Source: Nonomuraea guangzhouensis
Lineage (GTDB): Bacteria > Actinomycetota > Actinomycetes > Streptosporangiales > Streptosporangiaceae
Direction: 5' to 3'
Assembly: GCF_019396345.1 (NCBI RefSeq)
Contig: NZ_JAHKRM010000015.1
Coordinates: 175,642-239,641 of the forward strand
Length of the DNA: 64,000 nucleotides
The position numbers and the translations under genes are program-made. Below, one piece after another: positions 31,382 to 39,276 of this stretch. Under the pieces are notes generated by a model. That model was not told the DNA's origin and did no database searches. It was given only the letters and a program-made list of their open reading frames with translations. Numbering within the stretch: the first letter of the stretch is position 1; every line of letters begins with the position of its first letter.

Positions 31382-32314
31382 ATGCTCACGATCGGTGTGG
31401 ACATCGGCGGCACGAAGGTCGCCGCGGGCGTGGTCGATGACGACGGCACGATCGTCGCCCAGGCGCTCAAGCCCACTCCGGCCGACCGGCCCGACCAGGT
31501 CGCCGCGACGGTGGCCGAGGTCGTGCGCGAGCTCGCCCAGGACAGGGAGATCGAGGCCGTCGGAGTGGGCGCGGCCGGGTTCGTCGACGAGACCCGGTCG
31601 ATCGTGCGGTTCGCCCCCAACCTCGCCTGGCGCGAGGAGCCGCTGCAGAAGAAGATCAGCGGTCTGATCGGGCTGCCGGTCGTCATCGAGAACGACGCCA
31701 ACGCCATGGCCTGGGGCGAGGCCAGGTTCGGCGCCGGACGCGGCCAGTCGCACATCGTCTGCATCACGGTCGGCACCGGCATCGGAGGCGGCTTCGTCTT
31801 CGACGGCAAGCTGTTCAGGGGCCACTGGGGCATGGGAGCCGAGCTCGGCCACATGCAGGTGGTGCCCCATGGGCGGCTGTGCGGGTGCGGTCAGATCGGC
31901 TGCTGGGAGCAGTACGCCAGCGGCAACGCCCTCGTCGCCGAGGCCAGGCACATCGCCGCCGTGCAGCCGAAACGGGCCGAGATCCTGCTCGGCCTGGCGG
32001 GCGGCACGATCGAGGGCGAGGAGGTCACCGAGGCGGCCAGGCTGGGTGACGAGGCGTCCCTGCTCGCGTTCGCAAGCATCGCCGACTGGCTCGGCCAGGG
32101 CATGGCCGACCTGGCCGCGGTTCTCGACCCGGGCTGCTTCATCGTGGGCGGCGGGGTCTCCCGCGCGGCCGAGTTCTTCCTCGACCGGACCCGTGAGACG
32201 TTCGCCCGCCGGCTCACGGGCAGGGGGCACCGGCCGCTCGCCGAGATCCGGCTGGCCGAGCTGGGCGCCTCCGCGGGAGTCGTCGGCGCGGCCGACCTCG
32301 CCAGGCTGCGCTGA
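31382..32314 (+). CDS. glkA: ROK-family glucokinase
   Basis: 310 residues. N-terminal phosphate loop IGVDIGGTKVAAGVV, sugar-binding ENDANAMAWGEARFG with catalytic Asp, GTGIGGGFV, and the ROK signature GHMQVVPHGRLCGCGQIGCWE with the zinc-binding His and Cys residues. It phosphorylates glucose with ATP. In Streptomyces the orthologue (SCO2126) also mediates carbon catabolite repression. The gene follows the SCO2127-like gene by 15 bp, presumably as one transcript. Confidence 0.93.
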   Translation: MLTIGVDIGGTKVAAGVVDDDGTIVAQALKPTPADRPDQVAATVAEVVRELAQDREIEAVGVGAAGFVDETRSIVRFAPNLAWREEPLQKKISGLIGLPVVIENDANAMAWGEARFGAGRGQSHIVCITVGTGIGGGFVFDGKLFRGHWGMGAELGHMQVVPHGRLCGCGQIGCWEQYASGNALVAEARHIAAVQPKRAEILLGLAGGTIEGEEVTEAARLGDEASLLAFASIADWLGQGMADLAAVLDPGCFIVGGGVSRAAEFFLDRTRETFARRLTGRGHRPLAEIRLAELGASAGVVGAADLARLR

Positions 32315-32328
32315 CCGGTTCGCGCGCG

Positions 32329-33021
32329 ATGCTCCGCGTGGCCACGTACAACGTCCGGGGGCTGCGTGACAGCGTGCCCGCGCTGATCCGGGTGATCGAG
32401 TCGATGCGCGCCGACGTCCTGTGCCTCCAGGAGGCGCCGCGCTTCCTCAACTGGCGCGGCCGGCGGCGCGAGCTGGCCGAGGCGTGCGGCCTGCGGGTGG
32501 CGGCCGGGGGCCGGCTCGGCGGCGTCGCCGTGCTCGCCCGCCCGGGGATCGAGGTGCCGGCGGCCGAGCACCACGCGCTGAAGGTGTTCCTCGGCCTGGA
32601 GATCCGCGGGCTGGCCGTCGCGATCCTGCGCGTCGAGGGGGTGCCCCTGGCCGTCGGCTCGATCCACCTCGACCTCCATCGCGCGGCCAGGCTGCGGCAC
32701 GCGTACGAGGCGATGACGCTGATGCGACGGGCGGCGCGCGCGTACGGCGCCGCCATCGTGATCGGCGGCGACTTCAACGAGCAGGAGACCGAGCCCACCT
32801 GGCGTTATCTGGCCGGGCAGCTGGCTGACTGCCATCCGGCCGCGCCCCGCGGCGACGGGCTGACCTTCCCGGCCCGGGGGCCGCGCGAGCGCATCGACGC
32901 GGTGTTCGCCGAGCGCGGTCTGACGGTCGTCTCGTGCGGCGGTGCGGACGCCTCCGAGGCCGACCTCGGGGCCGCCACCGACCACCTGCCGGTGCTCGCC
33001 GAGCTGCGAGTAGGACCCTAA
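32329..33021 (+). CDS. Endonuclease/exonuclease/phosphatase-fold protein
   Basis: 230 residues. Metal-dependent phosphoesterase motifs ATYNVRGL (Asn), LCLQEAPRF (Glu), GSIHLDLH (His, Asp), GGDFNEQE (Asp, Asn) and ATDHLPVLAEL (catalytic Asp-His). No signal peptide. The family includes nucleases, sphingomyelinases and inositol phosphatases, and I cannot choose among them. Starts 12 bp after glucokinase, probably in the same transcript. Confidence 0.85.
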   Translation: MLRVATYNVRGLRDSVPALIRVIESMRADVLCLQEAPRFLNWRGRRRELAEACGLRVAAGGRLGGVAVLARPGIEVPAAEHHALKVFLGLEIRGLAVAILRVEGVPLAVGSIHLDLHRAARLRHAYEAMTLMRRAARAYGAAIVIGGDFNEQETEPTWRYLAGQLADCHPAAPRGDGLTFPARGPRERIDAVFAERGLTVVSCGGADASEADLGAATDHLPVLAELRVGP

Positions 33022-33047
33022 CGGAGCAGGGGTGGGTCGCGAACCCG

Positions 33048-33053
33048 TAGCAT
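33048..33053 (+). promoter_or_regulatory. -10 box of a leaderless promoter
   Basis: TAGCAT lies 6 nt before ATG 33060. A TTG at 33054 is in frame two codons earlier, but the spacing favours the ATG. Confidence 0.55.
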
Positions 33054-33059
33054 TTGCTC

Positions 33060-34193
33060 ATGACCCGTCGCTTTCAGCGGCGTGCGCTCACCCTGATCTT
33101 GGCGACGTCCGTGGCCTTGTCGCAGGTCACGCCCGCCGCGCATGCCGAGCCTCACCCCGCCACGCTTGAGGCGTGGCAGCAGTCGACGAGCGTCCGCCTG
33201 GACGCCGACGGCTCGCTCTCCGACGTGACCGCGCTCTCGTCGGGCGATGTCTGGGCCGTGGGCCAGCAGGAGATCTGGGATGTGTGGAAGAACCGCGGCA
33301 CGGTCCGCCACTGGAACGGCACCAGTTGGTCCGAGGTGACCCTGCGCGACGCCACCGGCGCCGGCAACCTGCGCGGCGTGGCCGCCACCTCGCCGTCCGA
33401 CGTGTGGGCCGTGGGAGACGGCCACGACGGCCTGCCCTACCTCGCCCACGGCGACGCGGGCGGCTTCGACCGGGTCAGGGCGGAGGGGATGCGCGGGGGC
33501 GACTGGCTCGGCGGCATCGACGCCCGCCCGGGGCGGGTGGTGGCCGTCGGCAGCCGCGACAACTCCTGGCTCATCCTCACCGGCCAGGGCGGCAAGTGGG
33601 CCACCCAGGAGTCCCCCAGGGACGACGACGAAAAGGTCCTGGAGCCGGGCGCGCTCTACGGTGTGTCCAACGGGTTCGCCGTCGGCGACACCGGCAAGGC
33701 GCCGCTGATCATGCACCTGTCGGGCAGCACCTGGAAGCCCATGCGCGTGCCCGACCTCCCCGGCGGCTACCTGCGCGACATCCAGGTCGACAGCCCCAAA
33801 CGGGCGCTGGCCGTGGGCGGCGTCTACCGCAGCGACGGCGAGGTGGACCCGCTCGTCCTGTCGTGGAACGGCAAGCGCTGGCAGCGGGAGGAGCTGCCCG
33901 TGACCGAGTCGCGTCTCTACGGTGTCACCGGCGACGGCAAGGGCCGCTTCTGGATCTCCGGCTTCGACCCGTCACGGGCCGCCGAGCCGTTCATGATGCG
34001 CTGCGAGAAGGGTAACTGCGAGATCATCCGGGGCGACGCCGCGAAGGGCAAGGACAGCGTGCGCTTGCAGGCCGCTACTTACCTCGCGGGCAAGGGCACG
34101 GTCTGGGCGGTCGGCCATGCCGTGGACGCCCGTGAGCGCTACACCGACGTGGTGGAGTCGTTCGGGCCCAGGGACCCTTCGCTGAACTCCTAG
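33060..34193 (+). CDS. Secreted beta-propeller-like protein
   Basis: 377 residues with a clear signal peptide (RRFQRRALTLILATSVAL to AAHA). The mature part contains repeated blades ending S-x-x-D-V-W-A-V-G (SSGDVWAVGQQ, SPSDVWAVGDG, KGTVWAVGHA) and VRHWNGTSW or VLSWNGKRW, a repeat type common in actinobacterial exported proteins. Two Cys close together (RCEKGNCE) may form a disulfide. No catalytic motif. Possibly a surface binding protein. Confidence 0.8.
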   Translation: MTRRFQRRALTLILATSVALSQVTPAAHAEPHPATLEAWQQSTSVRLDADGSLSDVTALSSGDVWAVGQQEIWDVWKNRGTVRHWNGTSWSEVTLRDATGAGNLRGVAATSPSDVWAVGDGHDGLPYLAHGDAGGFDRVRAEGMRGGDWLGGIDARPGRVVAVGSRDNSWLILTGQGGKWATQESPRDDDEKVLEPGALYGVSNGFAVGDTGKAPLIMHLSGSTWKPMRVPDLPGGYLRDIQVDSPKRALAVGGVYRSDGEVDPLVLSWNGKRWQREELPVTESRLYGVTGDGKGRFWISGFDPSRAAEPFMMRCEKGNCEIIRGDAAKGKDSVRLQAATYLAGKGTVWAVGHAVDARERYTDVVESFGPRDPSLNS

Positions 34194-34198
34194 TCCCT

Positions 34199-34221
34199 GG
34201 CCGGCCTCCTGGAGGCCGGCC
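34199..34221. terminator. Bidirectional terminator palindrome
   Basis: GGCCGGCCTCC (34199-34209) and GGAGGCCGGCC (34211-34221) are perfect complements around one base. It lies 5 bp after the propeller gene stop and 3 bp before the end of the convergent membrane gene. Confidence 0.75.
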
Positions 34222-34224
34222 GCC

Positions 34225-34689
34225 CTACAGCACGGCGCCGTCGTCCCACCCGGAGTCGTTGGGCGGGCCGTCGCCCATCCGCACCACCAGCGCCACGAAG
34301 CCGCCGATGAACGCGGCCACGGCGGTGAACAGCGCCCAGCCCTCCATCTGCCAGTTGGCCATCGCGGCGATCAGGAGGTAGGCCGGGCCACCGAACAGCG
34401 CCACCCAGGCCAGCTTGGTCGGCAGGTCGAGCTTGGGCAGGGGCGGCGGCACCGGTGGCTCGAAGCGCCCCTCACCGTCCTCGTCGAGGTCGTCGTCGTC
34501 CTCGTCGCCCTGCTCCGCCTCCACGTCGGCGTCCTCGTCGGCCGCCGGTTTCACCACCCGGTGGACGGGCTCGACCGGCACGTTCTCGCTGTCCGGCCAT
34601 GGCTGGTCGGCCGAGTCACGCTCGGCTGTGTCGTTGAAGGACGCGACGATCTGGCGCCAGACCTCGTCCTCGTCACTCTGGGGCGTCAC
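34225..34689 (-). CDS. Membrane protein with long acidic cytoplasmic segment
   Basis: 154 residues from GTG 34689. Residues 1-85 are soluble and strongly acidic (EAEQGDEDDDDLDEDGEG), followed by a Pro-rich stretch and two transmembrane helices (about 92-110 and 118-140). No enzyme motif. The type is common in actinobacteria but uncharacterised. The gene stands alone next to the esterase gene. Confidence 0.7.
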   Translation of the reverse strand: MTPQSDEDEVWRQIVASFNDTAERDSADQPWPDSENVPVEPVHRVVKPAADEDADVEAEQGDEDDDDLDEDGEGRFEPPVPPPLPKLDLPTKLAWVALFGGPAYLLIAAMANWQMEGWALFTAVAAFIGGFVALVVRMGDGPPNDSGWDDGAVL

Positions 34690-34735
34690 CTAGATGGGCC
34701 TCTCCGCAGCGATCGCGACTTCCCCCTGGGTGCGA

Positions 34736-35494
34736 TCAGTCCCTCTGCAAGGGTACCGAGGCATGTGTCCGGATGAAGTCGAGGCTACCGGCAAAGATCC
34801 TGTGGGCATCGTTGTCCAGCGTCGCAACATGGTAGCTATCGGTAAGCTCCTCGATCGTGGCCTGCGGTACGTTCTGGCGAATCATCGCCACACTTGTCGG
34901 TTTCACCACATGGTCCTCCGCGCTGTGGAAGACCAGCAGCGGCTGGGTCACCTTCACCAGGTCGCCCTGGACCAGCGACCACAGGCCGGGCAGCGAGGCG
35001 GCCGCCTTCACGGGCGTGCGCGCGTAGGCCAGCTCGGTCACGCCCGGCTTCTTGACGTCGTTCCCCACCCCCGGCACCGACGGCAGGAACCACTTGAGCA
35101 CCGGGGCCAGCATCAGCAGCGGCGCGTCCCTGACGATCGACGGGTTGACCACCACGACGCCCCTGATCGCCTCGCCGTGCACCTCGGCCAGCCGCAGCGC
35201 CAGGCAGCCGCCCAGCGACAGGCCCGCCACGAAGACGTCCGCGCAGCGGCCCTGGAGGTCCTCGAACGCCTTCTCCACCTCGGCGTACCAGTCCTCCCAG
35301 CGGGTACGGTTCATCTCCTGCCAGGTGGTGCCATGTCCGGGCTGGCGGGGGAGGGAGACGCTCACCCCGTGCCCGGCCAGATACTCGCCCCAGGGCCGCA
35401 GCGACTGCGGCGTGCCGGTGAAGCCGTGGCACAGCAGTACACCGACCTGACCTGCTTCATGGTGATAGGGCTCCGCGCCTGGCATGAGCGGCAT
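34736..35494 (-). CDS. Alpha/beta-hydrolase, carboxylesterase/monoglyceride lipase type
   Basis: 252 residues from ATG 35494, chosen for GAGGAG 5 nt upstream; longer frames were rejected. Oxyanion HGFTGTPQSL, nucleophile Ser in GLSLGGCLAL, acid Asp in HSAEDHVVKP and His in DSYHVATLDND make a complete triad. The layout matches Est30-type esterases, which hydrolyse short or medium acyl esters or monoglycerides. Cytoplasmic. Divergent from the acyltransferase gene, so lipid turnover is a reasonable role. Confidence 0.88.
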   Translation of the reverse strand: MPLMPGAEPYHHEAGQVGVLLCHGFTGTPQSLRPWGEYLAGHGVSVSLPRQPGHGTTWQEMNRTRWEDWYAEVEKAFEDLQGRCADVFVAGLSLGGCLALRLAEVHGEAIRGVVVVNPSIVRDAPLLMLAPVLKWFLPSVPGVGNDVKKPGVTELAYARTPVKAAASLPGLWSLVQGDLVKVTQPLLVFHSAEDHVVKPTSVAMIRQNVPQATIEELTDSYHVATLDNDAHRIFAGSLDFIRTHASVPLQRD

Positions 35495-35641
35495 AACAGC
35501 TCCTCGATGGGATTTCATCCCGGAATTGCCCGATCGTCGCACGATCGAGGGGGATTGTGCGAGAGGTGAGGTAGGAGCATCCGTCCTGAGATGCGAAGAT
35601 GACTTTGCTTGCTGACAGAGCTCTCGAGAAGAGGTGGCCGG

Positions 35642-36343
35642 GTGTTCTACTGGGTGGTCAAGGCCATCTTGGGGCCGTTCCTCCGCGTCGTCTTCCGGCC
35701 GTGGGCAGAAGGTGCGGAGAATGTACCCAGGCAGGGACCGGCCATCCTGGCCGGAAACCACCTGTCGTTCGCCGATCATTTCTTCGGGCCGCTGCACCTG
35801 CGCCGCAAGGTCATCTCGCTCGGCAAGTCCGACTACTTCACCGGGCGCGGCGTCAAGGGCTTCTTCAGCCGGCTGTTCTTCAGCGGCGTCGGCACCGTGC
35901 CCATCGACCGCTCGGGCGGCAAGGCCAGCGAGGCCGCGCTGCGCACCGGCATGCGGGTGCTGAGCGAGGGCAGCATCCTCGGCATCTACCCCGAGGGCAC
36001 CCGCTCGCCCGACGGCCGCCTGTACAAGGGCAAGACGGGCGTCGCCCGGCTGGCCCTCATGTCGCGGGTCCCGGTGATCCCGTGGGCCATGGTCAACACC
36101 TTCGAGATGATGCCGCCCGGCCGCCCGCTGCCCAAGCTCGGGATCCGGCCCGGGGTGCGGTTCGGCAAGCCGCTCGACTTCTCCCGCTACTACGGGATGG
36201 AGGAGGACCGGCTGGTGCTGCGCGCCGTGACCGACGAGATCATGTACGCGCTCATGGAGCTGTCGGAGCAGGAGTACGTCGACAAGTACGCCGCCAGCGC
36301 CAAGGTCGAGATGGAGCGCGCGGCCCGGGCCGCCAAGGGCTGA
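35642..36343 (+). CDS. 1-acyl-sn-glycerol-3-phosphate acyltransferase (PlsC family)
   Basis: 233 residues from GTG 35642 with GAGG 7 nt upstream; a TTG at 35609 is the longer alternative. Acyltransferase block I NHLSFADHFF (H-x4-D), block II GVGTVPIDRSGG, block III IYPEGTRSPDG, block IV VPVIPWAMV. One hydrophobic N-terminal segment anchors it to the membrane. It transfers an acyl chain to lysophosphatidate or a related acceptor in phospholipid synthesis. The gene is transcribed alone and ends 4 bp before the convergent MarR gene. Confidence 0.9.
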   Translation: MFYWVVKAILGPFLRVVFRPWAEGAENVPRQGPAILAGNHLSFADHFFGPLHLRRKVISLGKSDYFTGRGVKGFFSRLFFSGVGTVPIDRSGGKASEAALRTGMRVLSEGSILGIYPEGTRSPDGRLYKGKTGVARLALMSRVPVIPWAMVNTFEMMPPGRPLPKLGIRPGVRFGKPLDFSRYYGMEEDRLVLRAVTDEIMYALMELSEQEYVDKYAASAKVEMERAARAAKG

Positions 36344-36347
36344 GCGG

Positions 36348-36803
36348 TCACTGCCGCAGCGCCTGCTCCGTCTTGCACATGGCGGCGGTCATCGTCTCCA
36401 GCTCGCCGCGGGTCAGCCGGTCGATGAGGTAGGCCCGGACGACCTCCAGATGACCGGGCGCGACCCGCTCCAGGCAGCTGACGCCCGCCTCGGTCAGCAC
36501 GGCCAGCACACCCCGCTCGTCGGACGGGCAGGTGGTGCGCTCGACCAGGCCCGCCCGCTCCAGCTGGCCGATCTGGTATGTCAGCGCGGACTTCGACACC
36601 ACGACGCCCCTGGCCAGCTCTGTCATGCGCATCTGGCGGCCGGGGGCGTCGGCCAGGCGTACCAGGATCTCGTACTGCGGATGCGTCAGCCCGGCCGTGG
36701 CCTTGAGCTGCTCTTCGATGCGCCGCTCGAGCAGGTGGGAGGTGGACAGGAAGGCGCGCCAGGCGGCCATCTCCGTCTCGTCGAGCCAGCGGGTGTTCGT
36801 CAC
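36348..36803 (-). CDS. MarR-family repressor of the doxX-like gene
   Basis: 151 residues from GTG 36803. Winged helix with LKATAGLTHPQYEILVRL, the recognition region GVVVSKSALTYQIGQLERAGLVER and the wing CPSDERGVLAVLT. A TACACT -10 box (36816-36811) lies 7 nt before the GTG, so the mRNA is probably leaderless. A perfect operator falls in the spacer of this promoter. Divergent from the DoxX gene, a pairing typical of redox- or quinone-responsive MarR regulators. Confidence 0.9.
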   Translation of the reverse strand: MTNTRWLDETEMAAWRAFLSTSHLLERRIEEQLKATAGLTHPQYEILVRLADAPGRQMRMTELARGVVVSKSALTYQIGQLERAGLVERTTCPSDERGVLAVLTEAGVSCLERVAPGHLEVVRAYLIDRLTRGELETMTAAMCKTEQALRQ

Positions 36804-36822
36804 ACCGTTCAGTGTACTTGTT

Positions 36823-36867
36823 GTTCAGATTTGAACTTACGGGTAAAGTGCTCGTTCAAATCTGAAC
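36823..36867. promoter_or_regulatory. Twin MarR operators between marR and doxX genes
   Basis: GTTCAGATTTGAAC (36823-36836) and GTTCAAATCTGAAC (36854-36867) are exact reverse complements of each other, and each is also an internal GTTCA/TGAAC dyad. The centres are 31 bp apart (three turns). The first overlaps the leftward promoter spacer; the second lies 20 bp before the DoxX start. One dimer on each would shut off both genes. Confidence 0.8.
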
Positions 36868-36886
36868 GACTATCTTTGGAGATCGC

Positions 36887-37315
36887 ATGCTTGACCAGTC
36901 ACGTTCCGTAGCGCTCCTGGTCGCCCGGGTGGCCGTCGGGGTAATCTTCCTGGTGCACGGCTACCAGAAGTTCGCCACGATGGGGATCGCCGGGACCACC
37001 AAGTTCTTCGAGTCGGCCGGGATCCCGCTGGCCGCGGCCGCCGCTCCGGCGGTGGCGGTGCTGGAGGTCGCGGGCGGCCTGGCGCTGATCCTCGGCGTGG
37101 CGCTGCCCGTGGTGGGGACCCTGCTGGCGCTCGACATGGTGGGCGCGATCGTGTTCGTGCACGGGGCCAACGGGTTCGCGGCCGACAAGGGCGGCTATGA
37201 GTTCGTCCTGTCGCTGGCGGCGGGCGCGCTGGCCATCGGCTTCAGCGGCGGCGGCGCGCTCGCCCTCGACCGCCTGCTGTCGCGCCGCCGCACCCCTGCG
37301 CACGTCGCGGCCTGA
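36887..37315 (+). CDS. DoxX-family membrane protein
   Basis: 142 residues, four transmembrane helices. N-terminal ARVAVGVIFLVHGYQKFATMG with the family's H-G-x-x-K motif, and LEVAGGLALILGV. GGAG lies 6 nt before ATG 36887. DoxX-like proteins take part in thiol and quinone stress in actinobacteria; the neighbouring MarR regulator supports induction by electrophiles or oxidants. The stop codon lies within the first unit of a 14-bp repeat array. Confidence 0.88.
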   Translation: MLDQSRSVALLVARVAVGVIFLVHGYQKFATMGIAGTTKFFESAGIPLAAAAAPAVAVLEVAGGLALILGVALPVVGTLLALDMVGAIVFVHGANGFAADKGGYEFVLSLAAGALAIGFSGGGALALDRLLSRRRTPAHVAA

Positions 37316-37394
37316 CCTGCGCGGCCTGACCTGCGCGGCGTGACCTGCGCGGCGTGACCTGCGCGGTGTGACCTGCGCGGTGTGACCTGCGCGG
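37311..37394. repeat. Six tandem 14-bp repeats starting at the doxX stop codon
   Basis: Units of the form CCTGACCTGCGCGG start every 14 bp at 37311, 37325, 37339, 37353, 37367 and 37381, differing only at the first two bases (CC, CC, CG, CG, TG, TG). Each unit carries TGA. The first unit contains the doxX stop, so slippage cannot easily lengthen the protein. Confidence 0.9.
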
Positions 37395-37427
37395 CCTGGC
37401 CGTCGCGGTGCCGCTGTCCCCGTTCTG

Positions 37428-37456
37428 CCGCCCCGCCGCTCGCCGCGGCGGGGCGG
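37428..37456. terminator. Bidirectional terminator after doxX
   Basis: CCGCCCCGCCGC (37428-37439) pairs perfectly with GCGGCGGGGCGG (37445-37456) around 5 nt. It ends 5 bp before the stop of the convergent methyltransferase gene. Confidence 0.8.
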
Positions 37457-37461
37457 GGCGT

Positions 37462-38328
37462 TCAGGACACGTGGGCGCGGATCTGCTTGATGTGCTCGGG
37501 AGTGGTACGGCAGCAGCCGCCGATGAGCGAGGCGCCGGCCCGCTGCCACTCCTCGGCTGCCTGGCCGTACTCGACGGGGTCGGCGGTGCCGAGCCACCGG
37601 CCCTGTCCGGAGTCCCAGCGTTCGCCGGAGTTGGGGTAGACGACCACCGGCAGGCCGCCGGAGAGCGCGCCGATGAGGCCGGAGATGTGGCGCGGCGCGG
37701 TGCAGTTGACCCCGACGGCCACCACCTGCGAGCTGCCGGCGAACAGCGCGGCGGCCTCGCCGATCGGGGTGCCGTCGTTGAGGTGCGCGGCGTCGCGGCA
37801 GGAGAAGCTCACCCACGCCTTGACCGACGGCGTCTCGGCGAGCAGCCGGGCCAGCGCCCGCGCCTCCGGGTAGGACGGGATGGTCTCGCAGGCGAGCAGG
37901 TCGGACCCGGCCGAGGCGAGGATCTCCCAGCGTGGCCGGTGCCAGGAGAGCAGGCCAAGCTCGTCGAGGTCGTAGTCGCCGGTGTATTCGGCGCCGTTGG
38001 CGAGGTAGGCCCCGTAGGGACCGATCGAGGCGGCCACCAGCCCGCCCCCGGCCTCGTCGCGGGCCTGGGCCGCCAGCTCCACCGAGAGCCTCATCAGCCG
38101 CTCGGCCCGCGCCACGTCGAGCCCGTGCCGGACGAACCCCGGGATCGACGCCTGATAGCTCGCCGTCGTGGCCACATCGGCGCCCGCGGCGTAGTAGTCG
38201 GCGTGCGCCTGCCGGATCAGCGCCGGATCCTCCAGCAGCAGCCGCGCGGACCACAGCTCGTCGCTCAGGTCGGCGCCGAGCATTTCGAGACGGGTGGCCA
38301 GGCCGCCGTCCAGGACAAGGGTGCTCAC
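37462..38328 (-). CDS. mmuM: Homocysteine S-methyltransferase
   Basis: 288 residues from GTG 38328. TIM-barrel methyltransferase with the N-terminal LDGGLATRLEMLG, FSCRDAAHLNDGT, and zinc ligands Cys in VGVNCTAP and the Cys pair in IGGCCRTTPEHI. No cobalamin or folate domain, so the methyl donor is expected to be S-methylmethionine or S-adenosylmethionine. A TACTCT -10 box (38340-38335) lies 6 nt before the GTG, giving a leaderless mRNA. Confidence 0.9.
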   Translation of the reverse strand: MSTLVLDGGLATRLEMLGADLSDELWSARLLLEDPALIRQAHADYYAAGADVATTASYQASIPGFVRHGLDVARAERLMRLSVELAAQARDEAGGGLVAASIGPYGAYLANGAEYTGDYDLDELGLLSWHRPRWEILASAGSDLLACETIPSYPEARALARLLAETPSVKAWVSFSCRDAAHLNDGTPIGEAAALFAGSSQVVAVGVNCTAPRHISGLIGALSGGLPVVVYPNSGERWDSGQGRWLGTADPVEYGQAAEEWQRAGASLIGGCCRTTPEHIKQIRAHVS

Positions 38329-38415
38329 CCGTCCAGAGTATGGTGCCCCGTGTACCGGACAGGACTTTCCCGGTTGATGGCCACCCGGTGAACGGCTCGA
38401 ATTAATCACATAACT

Positions 38416-39234
38416 TTATCGGGAATCCCGCTTGTCATGGAAAGCGCGGATTATCTCGTCGAGCATGGCCGGGACGTCCGCCGGGCCGGAGGCGGCGAAA
38501 TCCGCCTGCCGCGCCAGGTCGTCTCCTGTTTCCGAGTTCGCCACCGCCACTTTGACCCCGATGAACGCAGGATCGCCTTCCTCGCGCGTACGCAGTGCCT
38601 CGAAGGCGCGGGCGTCGGACAGGTCGTCGCCGAAGTACCAGGCCCTGGTCAGGTCGGCGGCCTCCGTCGCGACGACCGTGCCCTTGTCGCCGGGTACGGG
38701 TGGCTTCAGCTCGACCACCATCCGGCCCAGCTGCTCGGCCAGGCCCAGCTCGGCGGCCTTCGCCGACGACCACCTCTCCACCACGCCACGCAGCGCCGGA
38801 GCGGCTCTGTAGTGCAGCGCGACCATCAGCGCCTTGTCCTCCACCAGCACCTTGCCCGGCAGCTCGCGGGCGGCGTCGGCGATCAGGCGGCGGATGACCG
38901 GCGCCCACGGCTCGGCCTCCCCGGCGTTCCTGATCTCGCCGCCGACCACCGTCTGCAGGCCGTACAGGCCGAAGAGCCGCACGCCGGGCGCGGCCGAGAA
39001 ACGTTCGCGCAGGAACGCGGCGGGGCGCGCGGAGACGACCGCGACGCGCGCGAACAGCTCCGACAGCGCGCCCAGCCGTTCCACCGCGCCGGGGACGGGG
39101 AGTACCGCGTCCGGGTCGTTCATGATGGGGGCGACAGTGCCGTCGAAATCGAAGAAGAAACCCGATTCCCGGGCCGCGGAAACAGTGGCGGAGACCGCCT
39201 CGGCGAAGCGCAGCGGTGCGCGAGAGGTCGCCAT
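38416..39234 (-). CDS. otsB: Trehalose-6-phosphate phosphatase
   Basis: 272 residues. HAD fold: catalytic Asp29 and Asp31 in FFFDFDGTVAPI, motif II VAVVSARP, the Lys in KPPVPGDKGTVV, and motif IV WYFGDDLSDARAFEAL. The cap domain with ALHYRAAP fits trehalose-phosphatases. No trehalose-phosphate synthase gene is in the window, so the partner lies elsewhere. Single-gene transcription unit. A TATCGT box 8 nt before the ATG suggests a leaderless start. Confidence 0.88.
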   Translation of the reverse strand: MATSRAPLRFAEAVSATVSAARESGFFFDFDGTVAPIMNDPDAVLPVPGAVERLGALSELFARVAVVSARPAAFLRERFSAAPGVRLFGLYGLQTVVGGEIRNAGEAEPWAPVIRRLIADAARELPGKVLVEDKALMVALHYRAAPALRGVVERWSSAKAAELGLAEQLGRMVVELKPPVPGDKGTVVATEAADLTRAWYFGDDLSDARAFEALRTREEGDPAFIGVKVAVANSETGDDLARQADFAASGPADVPAMLDEIIRAFHDKRDSR

Positions 39235-39276
39235 GTACGGTGACGATAGAACAGGCCGCCGGACTCCGATAGACGC

